A stretch of 64,000 bases of DNA from an uncultured Eubacteriales bacterium (GTDB lineage Bacteria; Bacillota; Clostridia; Oscillospirales; Acutalibacteraceae), in NCBI GenBank assembly GCA_934546985.1, contig CAKTEE010000006.1, positions 62,001 through 126,000 of the forward strand, given 5' to 3'. The notes beneath the pieces are model-generated. The model saw only the letters and a list, made by a program, of their open reading frames with translations. It had not been told where the DNA came from and did not search any database. Numbering within the stretch: position 1 is the stretch's first letter; the number at the start of each line of letters is the position of its first letter. Positions 23,508-32,368 of this stretch are shown piece by piece. The position numbers and the translations under genes are program-made.

Positions 23508-23870
23508 TTACTTATCAACCATCACACAACGTACGCCCTTTTCCTCTAACGCTGCTTTCATATCAGAGGGCAAAGCTAATTTCGCAGTTCTGTATCCTTT
23601 ATAAAATATTTGTTTTATTTTTCCGTCTTTCTTTAAGACCTTTATTGCCATATTATAAGACAACTTATGTTCTAACTCCCACGGATTATATTTCAGTTCA
23701 ACACATTCAATATCGCCAAATGGAATAGGGTATGGTATCCCCGTGTTTAGTACAAGATTATTATTCTCAAAGAAAAAAGCTCCTGCATTTGATATGTTTT
23801 TGTATTTACTCCTCGAATACACAAAATAAACCAACAAAATAATGATAGGAAGCATTCCAATAAAAAACAT
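23508..23870 (-). CDS. Small membrane protein of unknown function
   Basis: About 120 residues: one N-terminal transmembrane helix (FFIGMLPIIILLVYFVYS) and a cytoplasmic or external strand-rich domain with PFGDIECVELKYNPWE, reminiscent of PH-like (bPH/YcxB-type) domains, but I cannot assign it. Three consecutive ATGs follow GGAGGAG; the third (23870) has the best spacing. Isolated: 327 bp of AT-rich sequence without a gene lies on its upstream side (23877-24203), containing only the oadA terminator. Confidence 0.55.
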   Translation of the reverse strand: MFFIGMLPIIILLVYFVYSRSKYKNISNAGAFFFENNNLVLNTGIPYPIPFGDIECVELKYNPWELEHKLSYNMAIKVLKKDGKIKQIFYKGYRTAKLALPSDMKAALEEKGVRCVMVDK

Positions 23871-24150
23871 CATCATCTCCTCCTCAAACGTTCAAATTTC
23901 CTCTAATAAGGTCATTATAGCATAGCAAATTTATCTTTGTCCATATTAATATGCCAACATAAACCAATTAGAGCTTAAACCGCCGTTTCTTTCAAGATTT
24001 TGTAACTGTTTAATCATCAAAAAGATACTCCTCAAAATCTCTTTCTATCTGGCCACTCAAAAATATGCCTTGTTCCCTTCTTACCTTACTTGTATGATTG
24101 ATGTACAATAATCACAGTATAATTTCATTACCATTGCCTGTTATAATAAC

Positions 24151-24182
24151 AAAAAAACAAGGAGCATTTCAGCTCCCTGTTT
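24151..24182 (-). terminator. Terminator of the carboxyltransferase operon
   Basis: Minus-strand stem ACAGGGAGC/GCTCCTTGT (one G-U pair), loop TGAAAT, followed by TTTTTTT; 22 bp past the 5S-like gene's stop. Confidence 0.85.
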
Positions 24183-24203
24183 TAAAACCTATATTAACAC
24201 TTA

Positions 24204-25607
24204 TTATACCGGATGAACTTTATTTGTCAAATCCAGATGCACACCGTCAATCCCATATTTTTTATTGCGGCGCTCTTCAAAGAATTTATTTGCTACCTGA
24301 CCAAACTGCGCATAAGTGAGAACATCCTCTTCCTGCTCGTTAAAATCAGGATTCATTTCTGCTTTCAGCTTTTCAAGCTCAGGCTGAAGCAAATCCGCAG
24401 GACGGCAATCAATAATTTCCATATCACCGCAAATTTTCTTACGGAATGCAGGATCAATTGTCATTGGAGTTTTACCGTATTTGCCTGCAACCAAATCTTT
24501 GAATTCTTTAGTTACCATCTTATAGCGTTCGCCCATAATAACATTGTACACTGCCTGTGTACCAACAATCTGAGAGGTTGGAGTAACCAGCGGCGGATAG
24601 CCTGAATCTTTCCGTACCCTCGGCACTTCGCGCAATACTTCATCAAGCTTATCTGCTTTGCCCGCCTGTTTCAGCTGCGATACCAAATTAGACAGCATTC
24701 CGCCCGGAACCTGATAAAGCAGTGTATTTGCATCAACACCCAGCATTTTCGGGTTCAGCAAACCATTTGCAAGATATTTCTCACGAAGAGCAGCAAAATA
24801 ATCACGGATTTCTGAAAGCTGTTTTAAATCCAACCCAGTATCATACGGAGTTCCCTGAAGCGCGGCAACCATAGATTCCGTAGCCGGATGAGAAGTACCC
24901 AATGCTAAAGGCGACATTGCGGTATCAATCATATCTACACCGGCTTCGATTCCTTTTAACTGAACCATAGACGCCAACCCGGATGTATAATGGGAATGAA
25001 GCTGAATCGGAATTTTAACAGCCTTTTTCAACGCTTTGACCAACTCATAAGTTCCATATGGGGTCAGCAAGCCCGCCATATCTTTCAGGCAAATAGAATC
25101 CGCACCTGCGCTTTCAATGCGCTTTGCATAATTAACATAGTAATTCACATCAAATACAGGGCCTGTCGTATAGGAAATCGCAACCTGCATATGTCCGCCT
25201 TCTTTTTTCGTAGCGCGCATTGCAGTTTGAAGATTACGAATATCATTCAATGCATCAAAGATACGGATAATATCCATACCGTTGGCAATTGTTTTCTGCA
25301 CAAAGTATTCCACTACATCATCCGCATAATGGCGGTAGCCCAGCATATTCTGCCCGCGGAACAGCATTTGCAGTTTAGTGTTCGGGCAAGCCTTACGAAT
25401 AGTACGAAGCCTTTCCCATGGATCCTCGCCCAAAAAACGAATACAGGAATCGAATGTTGCGCCGCCCCAGCATTCCAGAGAATGAAAACCTACTTTATCC
25501 AACATGCTTAATGCCGGCATCATTTCATCAATAGACATACGTGTTGCAATCAACGACTGATGCGCGTCACGAAGGACCGTCTCTGTAATTTTTACCTTCT
25601 GTGCCAA
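24204..25607 (-). CDS. oadA: Pyruvate/oxaloacetate carboxyltransferase (OadA / 5S transcarboxylase-like subunit)
   Basis: 467-residue biotin-dependent carboxyltransferase acting between oxaloacetate and pyruvate. TIM-barrel start TETVLRDAHQSLIATRM with the metal-binding Asp, GGATFDSCIRFLGEDPWERL, LFRGQNMLGYRHY, the carbamylated-Lys region SICLKDMAGLLTPY, and HSHYTSGLA with metal-binding histidines. The chain stops after the carboxyltransferase domain, with no fused biotin domain; the separate carrier is encoded 39 bp upstream. TTG at 25607 follows GAGGTG. Last gene of a three-gene operon with carrier and acyl-CoA carboxyltransferase-like subunit. Could serve as PycB, OadA or a 5S transcarboxylase subunit; sequence alone does not separate these. 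Confidence 0.88.
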   Translation of the reverse strand: MAQKVKITETVLRDAHQSLIATRMSIDEMMPALSMLDKVGFHSLECWGGATFDSCIRFLGEDPWERLRTIRKACPNTKLQMLFRGQNMLGYRHYADDVVEYFVQKTIANGMDIIRIFDALNDIRNLQTAMRATKKEGGHMQVAISYTTGPVFDVNYYVNYAKRIESAGADSICLKDMAGLLTPYGTYELVKALKKAVKIPIQLHSHYTSGLASMVQLKGIEAGVDMIDTAMSPLALGTSHPATESMVAALQGTPYDTGLDLKQLSEIRDYFAALREKYLANGLLNPKMLGVDANTLLYQVPGGMLSNLVSQLKQAGKADKLDEVLREVPRVRKDSGYPPLVTPTSQIVGTQAVYNVIMGERYKMVTKEFKDLVAGKYGKTPMTIDPAFRKKICGDMEIIDCRPADLLQPELEKLKAEMNPDFNEQEEDVLTYAQFGQVANKFFEERRNKKYGIDGVHLDLTNKVHPV

Positions 25608-25646
25608 CGAAAGCACCTCTTTCACATAAGAATTCCGTCCAAACGG

Positions 25647-26036
25647 TTATTGCAGGGAAACGAGAGCCTTACCGGATTCTACACTATCGCCCTTGTTAAC
25701 ATGAACACCGGCAACCTTTGCATCACGCGGAGCCATAATCTCGTTTTCCATTTTCATTGCTTCCAGAACCAAAAGGACATCGCCCTTCTTAACGTCATCG
25801 CCGGCTTTTACTTTAATATTTAAAATTGTCCCAGGCATTGGGGCTGAAATAACCTCAGCATCGGCAGCCGGAGCAGAAGCCGCCGGCGCAGCTGGCGCTG
25901 CAGCAGGCACCGGTGCGGCCGGAACAGCGGCTTTAGGAGCGGCAACAGGGGCAGAACCAGCCGGAGCAGAGCCGTTTGCTTCTTCTACCTGAACATCATA
26001 AGCAACACCATTTACGGTTATAGTCAATCTTTTCAT
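25647..26036 (-). CDS. Biotin carboxyl carrier protein (1.3S-like)
   Basis: 130 residues. N-terminal strand segment KRLTITVNGVAYDVQVEE, a flexible Ala/Pro linker (about residues 25-65), and a biotinyl domain with the biotinylated Lys in EAMKMEN (about residue 95). Layout and size match the 1.3S carrier of transcarboxylase and the detached biotin domain of decarboxylases. ATG at 26036 follows AGGAGG. Sits between the two carboxyltransferase genes in one operon, so it most likely shuttles carboxybiotin between them. Confidence 0.93.
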   Translation of the reverse strand: MKRLTITVNGVAYDVQVEEANGSAPAGSAPVAAPKAAVPAAPVPAAAPAAPAASAPAADAEVISAPMPGTILNIKVKAGDDVKKGDVLLVLEAMKMENEIMAPRDAKVAGVHVNKGDSVESGKALVSLQ

Positions 26037-26092
26037 AATTTTTCCTCCTGACAAATTCAGCGTTTATCGAACATTTCCACCTTTTATGGAAA

Positions 26093-27469
26093 TTAAAGCG
26101 GCATATTGGAATGTTTTTTCGGCATGCGGGAAACCCTCTTGCCTGCAAGCATATCCATAGCGGAAATTATTTTTGCTCTCGTATCAGCAGGGTCAATAAC
26201 ATCATCTACGCCGCCGCATGCCGCAGCAGCAAATGCGGATGAAACGTTTTCTTTATATTCAGCAGTTAAATCTGCACGTTTTTCGTTTTTAGCCAGTCTA
26301 TCATGATACAGTATGGTAACAGCGGCGTCTTCCGGCAAAGAAGCGATTTCTGCACTTGGCCATGCAAACACCATATCGGCATTTGCCGCACGGCCCGCCA
26401 AAGCAATATAAGCTGCACCGATTGCTTTACCTGTAATCAGAGCAATCTTAGGCGTTGTAGCCTCTGCATAAGCATGAGAAAGCTTCGCCGCTTCACGAAT
26501 CATGCATGCACAGCCATCTGTCTGAAAACCAGGCGTATTAACCAACGTAATCACCGGCAACGCATAAGCATCACAGAATTGAACAAAACGCGCCGCTTTT
26601 ACCGCAGATTTATGGTCAATAACCTGTCCGTTAAAAGCTACGATACCTGCGGTTGTTCCGCCGATACCCGCAAGGGCGGTATAAACTGCTGTACCAAAAT
26701 CCTTCTGTAATTCTGTAATGCTTCCCAAATCTGCAATACATGCGGCAAGGGCTGAAGTATCCGCGCCCGCAATATTTTCACTGGCCGCACGGAATTTCTC
26801 AGAACATCCGTCAGCTTCATCAAAATCAGAAATCGGCGCGGCACTTAAATTGTTCAATGGGAGTTTGGAAATCACACTACGTGCGGCAAGCATTGCTTCC
26901 TTATCATCCGCAGCGGTAATATGGGTAACGCCTGCTTTCGCTGCTGCCTGAGCGTTTTTATCCCCGTCAGCACCAATAAACAGTTCTGCTTTTTCAGACA
27001 TAATAACAATATCTGCGCTTGCAGCAAGCATAGCGGCAGTGCCGCCGCATGTTCCGGCAACTACTGCAATCTGCGGCACAACGCCGGAAATATTATTGGC
27101 ATGCAAGAGCATTTCTCCATAAGCAGAAAGGGCATCCACACCCTCGGCAAGCCTTGCGCCTTTAGAATCGTAAACCGCTACAATCGGGGCTCCGGTTTTT
27201 GAAGCAAGGTCATACACTTTTTTGATTTTCATTGCGGCCGCTCTGGAAACAGCGCCGCCTGCAACGGTACTATCCTGCGCAAAAGCATAGACAGGACTTC
27301 CCTCCACTGTGCCAAAACCAGCAACCACTTCAACCGGACCGTTTTCAGAACGGCCAAAAGTATCTAACTGAGTAAACGCACCCTCGTCAAACAGCATCGC
27401 CAGACGCTGACGGGCTGGGCTGTCACTGATTTCTGCATTTTTCTCGTTCAGTTTGCTAAGCAAACTCAT
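26093..27469 (-). CDS. Acyl-CoA carboxyltransferase-like subunit (12S/MmdA-like, divergent)
   Basis: 458 residues of the crotonase-fold carboxyltransferase family (MmdA, PccB, 12S). N half: GFGTVEGSPVYAFAQDSTVA, then YDSKGARLAEGV and GTCGGTAAM, the oxyanion-hole region. C half: LVNTPGFQTDGCA and ALITGKAIGAAYIAL, the second oxyanion-hole region. It is about 50 residues shorter than typical members (~510), and the usual segment preceding the SGVAH motif is reduced (here AAKAGVTH), so the acyl-CoA substrate may differ. ATG at 27469 has GGAGG upstream. First gene of the operon; promoter at 27536-27564. Confidence 0.85.
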   Translation of the reverse strand: MSLLSKLNEKNAEISDSPARQRLAMLFDEGAFTQLDTFGRSENGPVEVVAGFGTVEGSPVYAFAQDSTVAGGAVSRAAAMKIKKVYDLASKTGAPIVAVYDSKGARLAEGVDALSAYGEMLLHANNISGVVPQIAVVAGTCGGTAAMLAASADIVIMSEKAELFIGADGDKNAQAAAKAGVTHITAADDKEAMLAARSVISKLPLNNLSAAPISDFDEADGCSEKFRAASENIAGADTSALAACIADLGSITELQKDFGTAVYTALAGIGGTTAGIVAFNGQVIDHKSAVKAARFVQFCDAYALPVITLVNTPGFQTDGCACMIREAAKLSHAYAEATTPKIALITGKAIGAAYIALAGRAANADMVFAWPSAEIASLPEDAAVTILYHDRLAKNEKRADLTAEYKENVSSAFAAAACGGVDDVIDPADTRAKIISAMDMLAGKRVSRMPKKHSNMPL

Positions 27470-27535
27470 CTGGATTCCTCCCATTCTATAGCACCAAAGT
27501 GTGCGAATCATTATCGCTGAAACATATACTTATTG

Positions 27536-27564
27536 ATTATATCCTTTTTTTCAAAAAATGGCAA
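27536..27564 (-). promoter_or_regulatory. Sigma-A promoter of the carboxyltransferase operon
   Basis: Minus strand: TTGCCA (27564-27559), 17 bp, TATAAT (27541-27536); about 67 bp upstream of the ATG. A small dyad, CCTATG/CATAGG, lies just upstream at 27571-27589. Confidence 0.7.
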
Positions 27565-27602
27565 GTATTTCCTATGATTTTCCCATAGGAACACGATATA
27601 GA

Positions 27603-27989
27603 TTACTGCGTATTTCCGCCGCATTTTTTGCATCCTTTAAAAATCTCCGGAACCTCGCCGATATATATATCGCCCTTTTTTTCAAAAGACAGGCTTAAAA
27701 GGACATCTTCATATTGCGATAAACCGCAATATGCTAAATATGCTCCGCGGTTCGCCGCATAATTCATTGCTGCACGCATCAGCCAATCCACAAGCGAATC
27801 ATCCCCTTGCTGAAAATCAATGGCAAGGATATGAACGCCGTCTTCACGGCATTCCAAAAGGCATTTGCCTAAAATATCGGAACCGTTCATTGCAGTCAAT
27901 ACCGCCGAATCATCGCCCGCGCACAAATGATACTGCGCAAATATTTCATGAATCTCGTCTTTAGATAAGACAGGTGAAACTTTAATCAC
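27603..27989 (-). CDS. Small hypothetical protein, possibly GNAT-fold
   Basis: 128 residues. The pattern LGKCLLECREDGVHILAIDF followed by LMRAAMNYAANRGAYLAYCG and LSFEKKGDIYI looks like the second half of a GNAT acetyltransferase fold, but the acetyl-CoA pyrophosphate loop is not evident. The C-terminus carries CKKCGG, a possible half metal site. GTG start overlaps the rluB stop by 4 bp (GTGA), so it is the distal gene of the rluB operon and coupled to it. No specific function can be assigned. Confidence 0.6.
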   Translation of the reverse strand: MIKVSPVLSKDEIHEIFAQYHLCAGDDSAVLTAMNGSDILGKCLLECREDGVHILAIDFQQGDDSLVDWLMRAAMNYAANRGAYLAYCGLSQYEDVLLSLSFEKKGDIYIGEVPEIFKGCKKCGGNTQ

Positions 27990-28756
27990 CGCCGTACACC
28001 TCCCCTGCCAGCAACGGCATGTCCATCATCAGCCGTACGTTCGGCGGCATCCATCAGTTTTTTTACTTCCGCAGGGGTAAGCATACGCCATTTCCCCTGC
28101 TGGAGCATACCAAGTTTTACACCGCCGACAGCAATACGTTTAAGCCTTGCAACCTCTAATCCCAAACTTTCACACATTTTACGGATTTCACGGTTGCGTC
28201 CCTCATACAGGATAATTTCCAAAACAACCCTGCCTTCTTCACGCTGAATAACGTGAACTTCCGCTGGGGCTGTCCTCTGCCCGTCTATCACCATACCTAC
28301 TGTGATTGCCGTAAGCTGCTGCTCAGTAACCGAAGGCCGAACGGTAACACGGTAAGTTTTGGGAACATGGTGTTTCGGGTGCATCATAGCATTGGCAAAT
28401 GCCCCGTCATTGGTCATAAGAAGCAGGCCCTCCGAATCACGGTCGAGCCTGCCTACGGGATAAATTCTGTTGTTAACATCAGAAACCAATTCCGCAACAC
28501 ATTTTCTGCCCATTTCATCACTCATGGTGGTAACAAATCCGCGGGGTTTATGAAGCATTAAATAAACCGGACCTTCCTCATGGGTCAGTTTTCTGCCGTT
28601 TACAGATACTTTATCTTTTTTCGGGTTAATTTTATCGCCAATATTTGCAGTAATCCCATTGACCTTTACACGTCCAGCACGGATTATATCCTCAGCCTTG
28701 CGCCTGGATGCAACACCGCAGTCCGCCATATATTTTTGCAGTCGGATTTTTTCCAT
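27986..28756 (-). CDS. rluB: rRNA pseudouridine synthase (RsuA/RluB family)
   Basis: 256 residues. N-terminal S4 RNA-binding domain (RLQKYMADCGVASRRKAEDI), then the pseudouridine synthase core with catalytic Asp in GRLDRDSEGLLLMTNDG (about residues 102-118) and the C-terminal EGRNREIRKMCESLGLEVARL motif of the RsuA/RluB/E/F family. Probably modifies 23S rRNA. In Firmicutes this gene commonly sits beside scpAB and DacF-type genes, as here. ATG preceded by AGGAGG. Confidence 0.94.
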   Translation of the reverse strand: MEKIRLQKYMADCGVASRRKAEDIIRAGRVKVNGITANIGDKINPKKDKVSVNGRKLTHEEGPVYLMLHKPRGFVTTMSDEMGRKCVAELVSDVNNRIYPVGRLDRDSEGLLLMTNDGAFANAMMHPKHHVPKTYRVTVRPSVTEQQLTAITVGMVIDGQRTAPAEVHVIQREEGRVVLEIILYEGRNREIRKMCESLGLEVARLKRIAVGGVKLGMLQQGKWRMLTPAEVKKLMDAAERTADDGHAVAGRGGVRR

Positions 28757-28769
28757 TACGTCCTCCTAA

Positions 28770-29918
28770 TTAATCAAAAATGCCCTTGATAAAAGACCAA
28801 ATTCCCGCCCAAAAGCCTTCCTTTTCCGGCGGCATCAGCGTTTTGGGATCTAAATCCGCACTTTGGGCACAGATAATCGGCTCATTACAAATGAGCGTCC
28901 CATCAAGGTAATATTCCGTATAACCCACAATCTGTCCTGTTTCCAGCGGGGCATATTCAAACTTTTTCAGATAAGTTTTTGCAGTTATCCGTTCTTTTTC
29001 ACCCTGCTTTAAACTTGCCGCCGGAGGCTGTGCATAAGTTAATGCAACCTGTTCAAGCACTGAACCTACAACATCCAAACGGAGCCCTGCAATATCACTG
29101 TTAAGCTCTGTGCGGCTTAATAGGCCGAAGCCGTAGTCAAACAGTTCCTTATGGGTAGACCAGTCATTCGGGTCATTCAAGGTTACCGCTACCAATGTAA
29201 TATCATCACGCTCTGCGGCTGATACCAAACATCTTCCGCTTTTTTTGGTAAAACCCGTTTTGACACCAATCGTCCCTTCGTACATTTTCAGAAGCTTATT
29301 GTGGTTCGTCATTGTACGCATGTATGGCGGATTTCCATATTCCACGCGGGCAGTTTTCTGTGCACATACCTGAGCAAAAACAGGGTTGTTCAGGGCGGCG
29401 CGTGCCAGCTTGCTCATATCCTCTGCCGTAGAATAATGTCCTTCCGCATCTAAACCTGAAGGCGTTACAAAATGGGTATTTTTCATTCCCAATTCCTGTG
29501 CCCTCCGATTCATCATATCGGCAAATTTTTCTTTGCTCCCAGCTAATGTCAAAGCAGTTACATTTGCCGCATCGTTGCCGGATTGCAGAAGCATTCCATA
29601 AATAAGGCCTTCTACCGTAACGGTATCGCCGGGAAGAAGCCCCATAGAAGTGCCTTCCACCTGCAGCATTTCTTTTGTAACAACAATTTCCTTCTCCAGT
29701 TCTCCAGATTCGGCGGCGAGCAGTGCCGTCATAATTTTAGTTGTGCTCGCCATGGGCAGTTTCTCTTTTTCATTTTTAGCAAACAGAACCCTGCCGCTTT
29801 GCGCCTCTACAAGAATTACGGATTTCCCGCTTACTTCCGGCACCGGCGGCTCCTCTGCATATACAGGGAGCGAGAGAAACATAAATAAAGTTAGAAAGAG
29901 CGCTGTTATTCTTTTCAA
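28770..29918 (-). CDS. dacF: D-alanyl-D-alanine carboxypeptidase (DacF-type, S11)
   Basis: 382 residues. Signal peptide (LFLTLFMFLSLPVYA), S11 serine peptidase domain with the three active-site motifs: STTK (MASTTKIMTALLA, about residue 62), SGN (about 118) and KTG (VKTGFTKKSGRC, about 220). The C-terminal PBP5-like domain ends in FWAGIWSFIKGIF, an amphipathic membrane anchor. It trims the terminal D-Ala from peptidoglycan stem peptides. TTG at 29918 lies behind AGGTGGTG; two GTGs in front overlap that site. Next to gerW, so a forespore or sporulation role is likely. Confidence 0.93.
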   Translation of the reverse strand: MKRITALFLTLFMFLSLPVYAEEPPVPEVSGKSVILVEAQSGRVLFAKNEKEKLPMASTTKIMTALLAAESGELEKEIVVTKEMLQVEGTSMGLLPGDTVTVEGLIYGMLLQSGNDAANVTALTLAGSKEKFADMMNRRAQELGMKNTHFVTPSGLDAEGHYSTAEDMSKLARAALNNPVFAQVCAQKTARVEYGNPPYMRTMTNHNKLLKMYEGTIGVKTGFTKKSGRCLVSAAERDDITLVAVTLNDPNDWSTHKELFDYGFGLLSRTELNSDIAGLRLDVVGSVLEQVALTYAQPPAASLKQGEKERITAKTYLKKFEYAPLETGQIVGYTEYYLDGTLICNEPIICAQSADLDPKTLMPPEKEGFWAGIWSFIKGIFD

Positions 29919-29994
29919 TAAAATCACCACCTGCCACTAATATATATGCTGCCAGACAGTGAAATTATTATTTAACAGATAAATTCAGCAAATT

Positions 29995-30399
29995 TTACTC
30001 TACTTGCCCATTCTCTTTTTCTTCCTGTTTTTTCTTTTTGTTTTTTTCAATAAAATCACTGATTTTATCTAATATTTCCGGAATCATTGTGACAAGTTTT
30101 TCAGCAGTACTGTCATTCGTATCTACATGGAGCATACGGACATCACTGCCATGAATCACAATAAATGAAATCGGAGTAATGCTGATACCAGCTCCTCCTC
30201 CTCCTCCAAAAAGCTCAGCATTGGATTTAGACGGAAAATCTGAACCGCCGGAAGCAAAGCCATAAGAGACTTTGGATATGGGAATCATTGTAACATCACC
30301 TTCGCGGATTGGCTCGCCGATTACAGTATTTGCATCCGCCATTTCCTTGATTTTCTGAATCGTGAGACCCATCAGATCTCCTACCTGGTTATCTTTCAT
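29995..30399 (-). CDS. gerW: Sporulation protein YtfJ/GerW
   Basis: 134 residues: IKEMADANTVIGEPI, then IPISKVSYGFASGGSDF and a Gly-rich segment (LFGGGGGAGISITPISFIVI), the signature of the YtfJ/GerW family needed for germination in B. subtilis. The C-terminus is a charged Lys/Glu tail. The ATG overlaps the stop of the DUF2953 gene (ATGA), giving the conserved DUF2953-ytfJ pair. Confidence 0.95.
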   Translation of the reverse strand: MKDNQVGDLMGLTIQKIKEMADANTVIGEPIREGDVTMIPISKVSYGFASGGSDFPSKSNAELFGGGGGAGISITPISFIVIHGSDVRMLHVDTNDSTAEKLVTMIPEILDKISDFIEKNKKKKQEEKENGQVE

Positions 30400-31037
30400 G
30401 TTTCAGCACCGCCTTGTTTTTGTTTATTTCTTGCCAGAACAATATTTTTTATATAATGATACAATCCCCCTGCACCGGTAATAAGAACAAAAAGGGGCAA
30501 AATAGAAAACTCCAATGCTATCTCTGCCCGGCTTTTCGATGCAATAAAATCAGGACGGATATCCGCGTGATATTTACGTACTTTCGCACAAGAGCAAATC
30601 CATGATAGCAGTGGAAAAACCGCAGAACAAACGCCGCCGTAAAGAACCGCTGTATTTGCGGCATCTTCGCCTGCAATAATCAGTCTAACGTCCATCAGGC
30701 ATATTACTAAATGAGATAATATTCCCTTTGCTGCGTCTTTTAAAATATCAGCAATCGCTTGTAAAAAATGCAGTGCCCCGCTGAAACCTTCTTCCTCATA
30801 GAGGGTGTGCAAAAAATTCTTTTTTCCCCCTTTTTTGCCGGTTCCGGTTTTGGACGTTTTCTTTTTGTCTTCTTTCTCAATTTTTTCCTTATCCGGCGGA
30901 GATATACGGAATTTCAAGAATAAAAAACGAATTATTACAGAAAGCCTGTCCGTGTAATCCAGCCGGATTTTAACCGGACACAAAAGCAGCAAAAAAATAA
31001 AAAGCAGGATTCCAAAAACTATATACAAAACCGTCAA
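30396..31037 (-). CDS. DUF2953 membrane protein
   Basis: 213 residues. N-terminal transmembrane helix (LYIVFGILLFIFLLLLCPV), followed by KIRLDYTDRLSVIIRFLFLKF, the conserved start of DUF2953; then a Lys-rich linker and a hydrophobic C-terminal half with another probable membrane segment (FSILPLFVLITGAGGLY). Function unknown; neighbour of ytfJ in many spore formers, so a sporulation role is inferred. TTG start behind GGGAGG. Confidence 0.85.
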   Translation of the reverse strand: MTVLYIVFGILLFIFLLLLCPVKIRLDYTDRLSVIIRFLFLKFRISPPDKEKIEKEDKKKTSKTGTGKKGGKKNFLHTLYEEEGFSGALHFLQAIADILKDAAKGILSHLVICLMDVRLIIAGEDAANTAVLYGGVCSAVFPLLSWICSCAKVRKYHADIRPDFIASKSRAEIALEFSILPLFVLITGAGGLYHYIKNIVLARNKQKQGGAET

Positions 31038-31063
31038 TCAATCGCCTCCCGCATATTCTTTTA

Positions 31064-31642
31064 TTACTGTAATTGCGGCCGTAACGGTAAAGATTCCTGA
31101 CTTTCAGAAGCATGATTTATCTGTTCTGCTTCTTTTTGCGGCAAAGGCGGCAGTTCATCCAGAGAACGCAGGCAGAAACAGCGCAGAAAAGCGTCTGTGG
31201 TCCCATAAACCAACGGTCGGCCCGGCAGTTCCAAACGGCCCTTTTCTTCAATCAGCCCTTTCTGGCATAAGCTGTTGATGACGCCGCCGCAGTCAACACC
31301 GCGTACCTGATCTGCAAATGCTTTTGTTATTGGCTGATTATAAGCAACCACAGCCAAAACCTCGAAAGCGGCAGGAGAAAGAGGCGTATTCCGTTTGATT
31401 TCCAAAGTCTGCCGGATTTGCTGTGCATACTGCAAACGAGTTGTCATTTGATATTTTCCATCCAGTTCAAGGATGCAAATTCCCCGCTGCCCTTCTTCAT
31501 AATCATCCGCCAAACGCCGGATAATCTTAACCGCCATTTCCTTATCAATTAAAAGGGAAGCTGCAATCTTATCAGGTTCCAGCGGCTCCCCTGCGGCAAA
31601 CAGAATTGCTTCTACCGCTCCCTGCATTTCCTGAATATTCAA
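31064..31642 (-). CDS. scpB: Segregation and condensation protein B
   Basis: 192 residues with paired winged-helix domains: AVEAILFAAGEPLEPDKIA at the start, LSPAAFEVLAVVAYNQPITK in the middle and GRPLVYGTTDAFLRCF near the end, all classical ScpB. With ScpA and SMC it forms the condensin that compacts and segregates the chromosome. Start TTG, 3 bp after scpA ends; coupled. Confidence 0.96.
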   Translation of the reverse strand: MNIQEMQGAVEAILFAAGEPLEPDKIAASLLIDKEMAVKIIRRLADDYEEGQRGICILELDGKYQMTTRLQYAQQIRQTLEIKRNTPLSPAAFEVLAVVAYNQPITKAFADQVRGVDCGGVINSLCQKGLIEEKGRLELPGRPLVYGTTDAFLRCFCLRSLDELPPLPQKEAEQINHASESQESLPLRPQLQ

Positions 31643-31645
31643 AGG

Positions 31646-32356
31646 TTACTGTTCCCCCTTATGCAAAATAATACTGGGTTCCCCATCTGTTTCATCAACC
31701 GTTACCCGCTTGCCTTTCACCAGTTCCAGTACGGCAAGAAAGGTTGCAACCATATCGGAACGCGTAGGTGCGCTTTGAAATAAATCTTGAAAAGGTACTT
31801 GCCCTCGTTTCCAAAGACGGCGCAATACAAATATAATCTTTGAACCTACAGAAACAATTTTATGGGTTACAATCCCGCTAAATGCTGTCACCGGCGGCGG
31901 CAGCCGCCGTCTGCCTTTGCCTAAAGCAGATATATATGCATTCAGCAGTTCCTCCGGCTGATGCTGACGTTTGTAAGATAAATCCTTTGGAAGCTCCATA
32001 GGTTTCCGAAGCAGGTAATCGCCGCCTTTCGCCTGTTGTGCAAGCTTCCCTGCCATGATTTTACAATCACGGTATTCTAAAAGCTCACCGGTCAATTCAC
32101 GTTTGAGTTCTTCCGCTTCCTCATGCACTGGCAGTAAGGAAACTGTTTTTAAATAAACCAATCGTGCGGCCATCTCCAAAAACTCGCTTGCCAAATCCAT
32201 ATCCTGTTCGCGCACCTGCTCAATATAAAGCAAATATTGCTCTACAAGTTCTGTGATAGGGATATCATAAATATTCAGCTTGTGCTTTGATATTAAGTGT
32301 AAAAGCAAATCAAGGGGCCCTTCAAAAACCGGCAGTTTAAATGATAGTTTTTCCAT
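31646..32356 (-). CDS. scpA: Segregation and condensation protein A
   Basis: 236-residue kleisin of the SMC complex. N-terminal FEGPLDLLLHLISKHKLNIYDIPI and AARLVYLKTVSLLP are diagnostic; the C-terminal winged helix (ATFLAVLELVKGKRV) binds the SMC head. GGAGG precedes the ATG. Directly followed by scpB and preceded by the M50 protease, the standard order in clostridia. Confidence 0.96.
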   Translation of the reverse strand: MEKLSFKLPVFEGPLDLLLHLISKHKLNIYDIPITELVEQYLLYIEQVREQDMDLASEFLEMAARLVYLKTVSLLPVHEEAEELKRELTGELLEYRDCKIMAGKLAQQAKGGDYLLRKPMELPKDLSYKRQHQPEELLNAYISALGKGRRRLPPPVTAFSGIVTHKIVSVGSKIIFVLRRLWKRGQVPFQDLFQSAPTRSDMVATFLAVLELVKGKRVTVDETDGEPSIILHKGEQ

Positions 32357-32368
32357 ACCCGCCTCCTG

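Noticed and set aside
29583..29940. Overlapping plus-strand frames opposite dacF
   Set aside because: They are reverse complements of the well-conserved carboxypeptidase gene and have no start signals.
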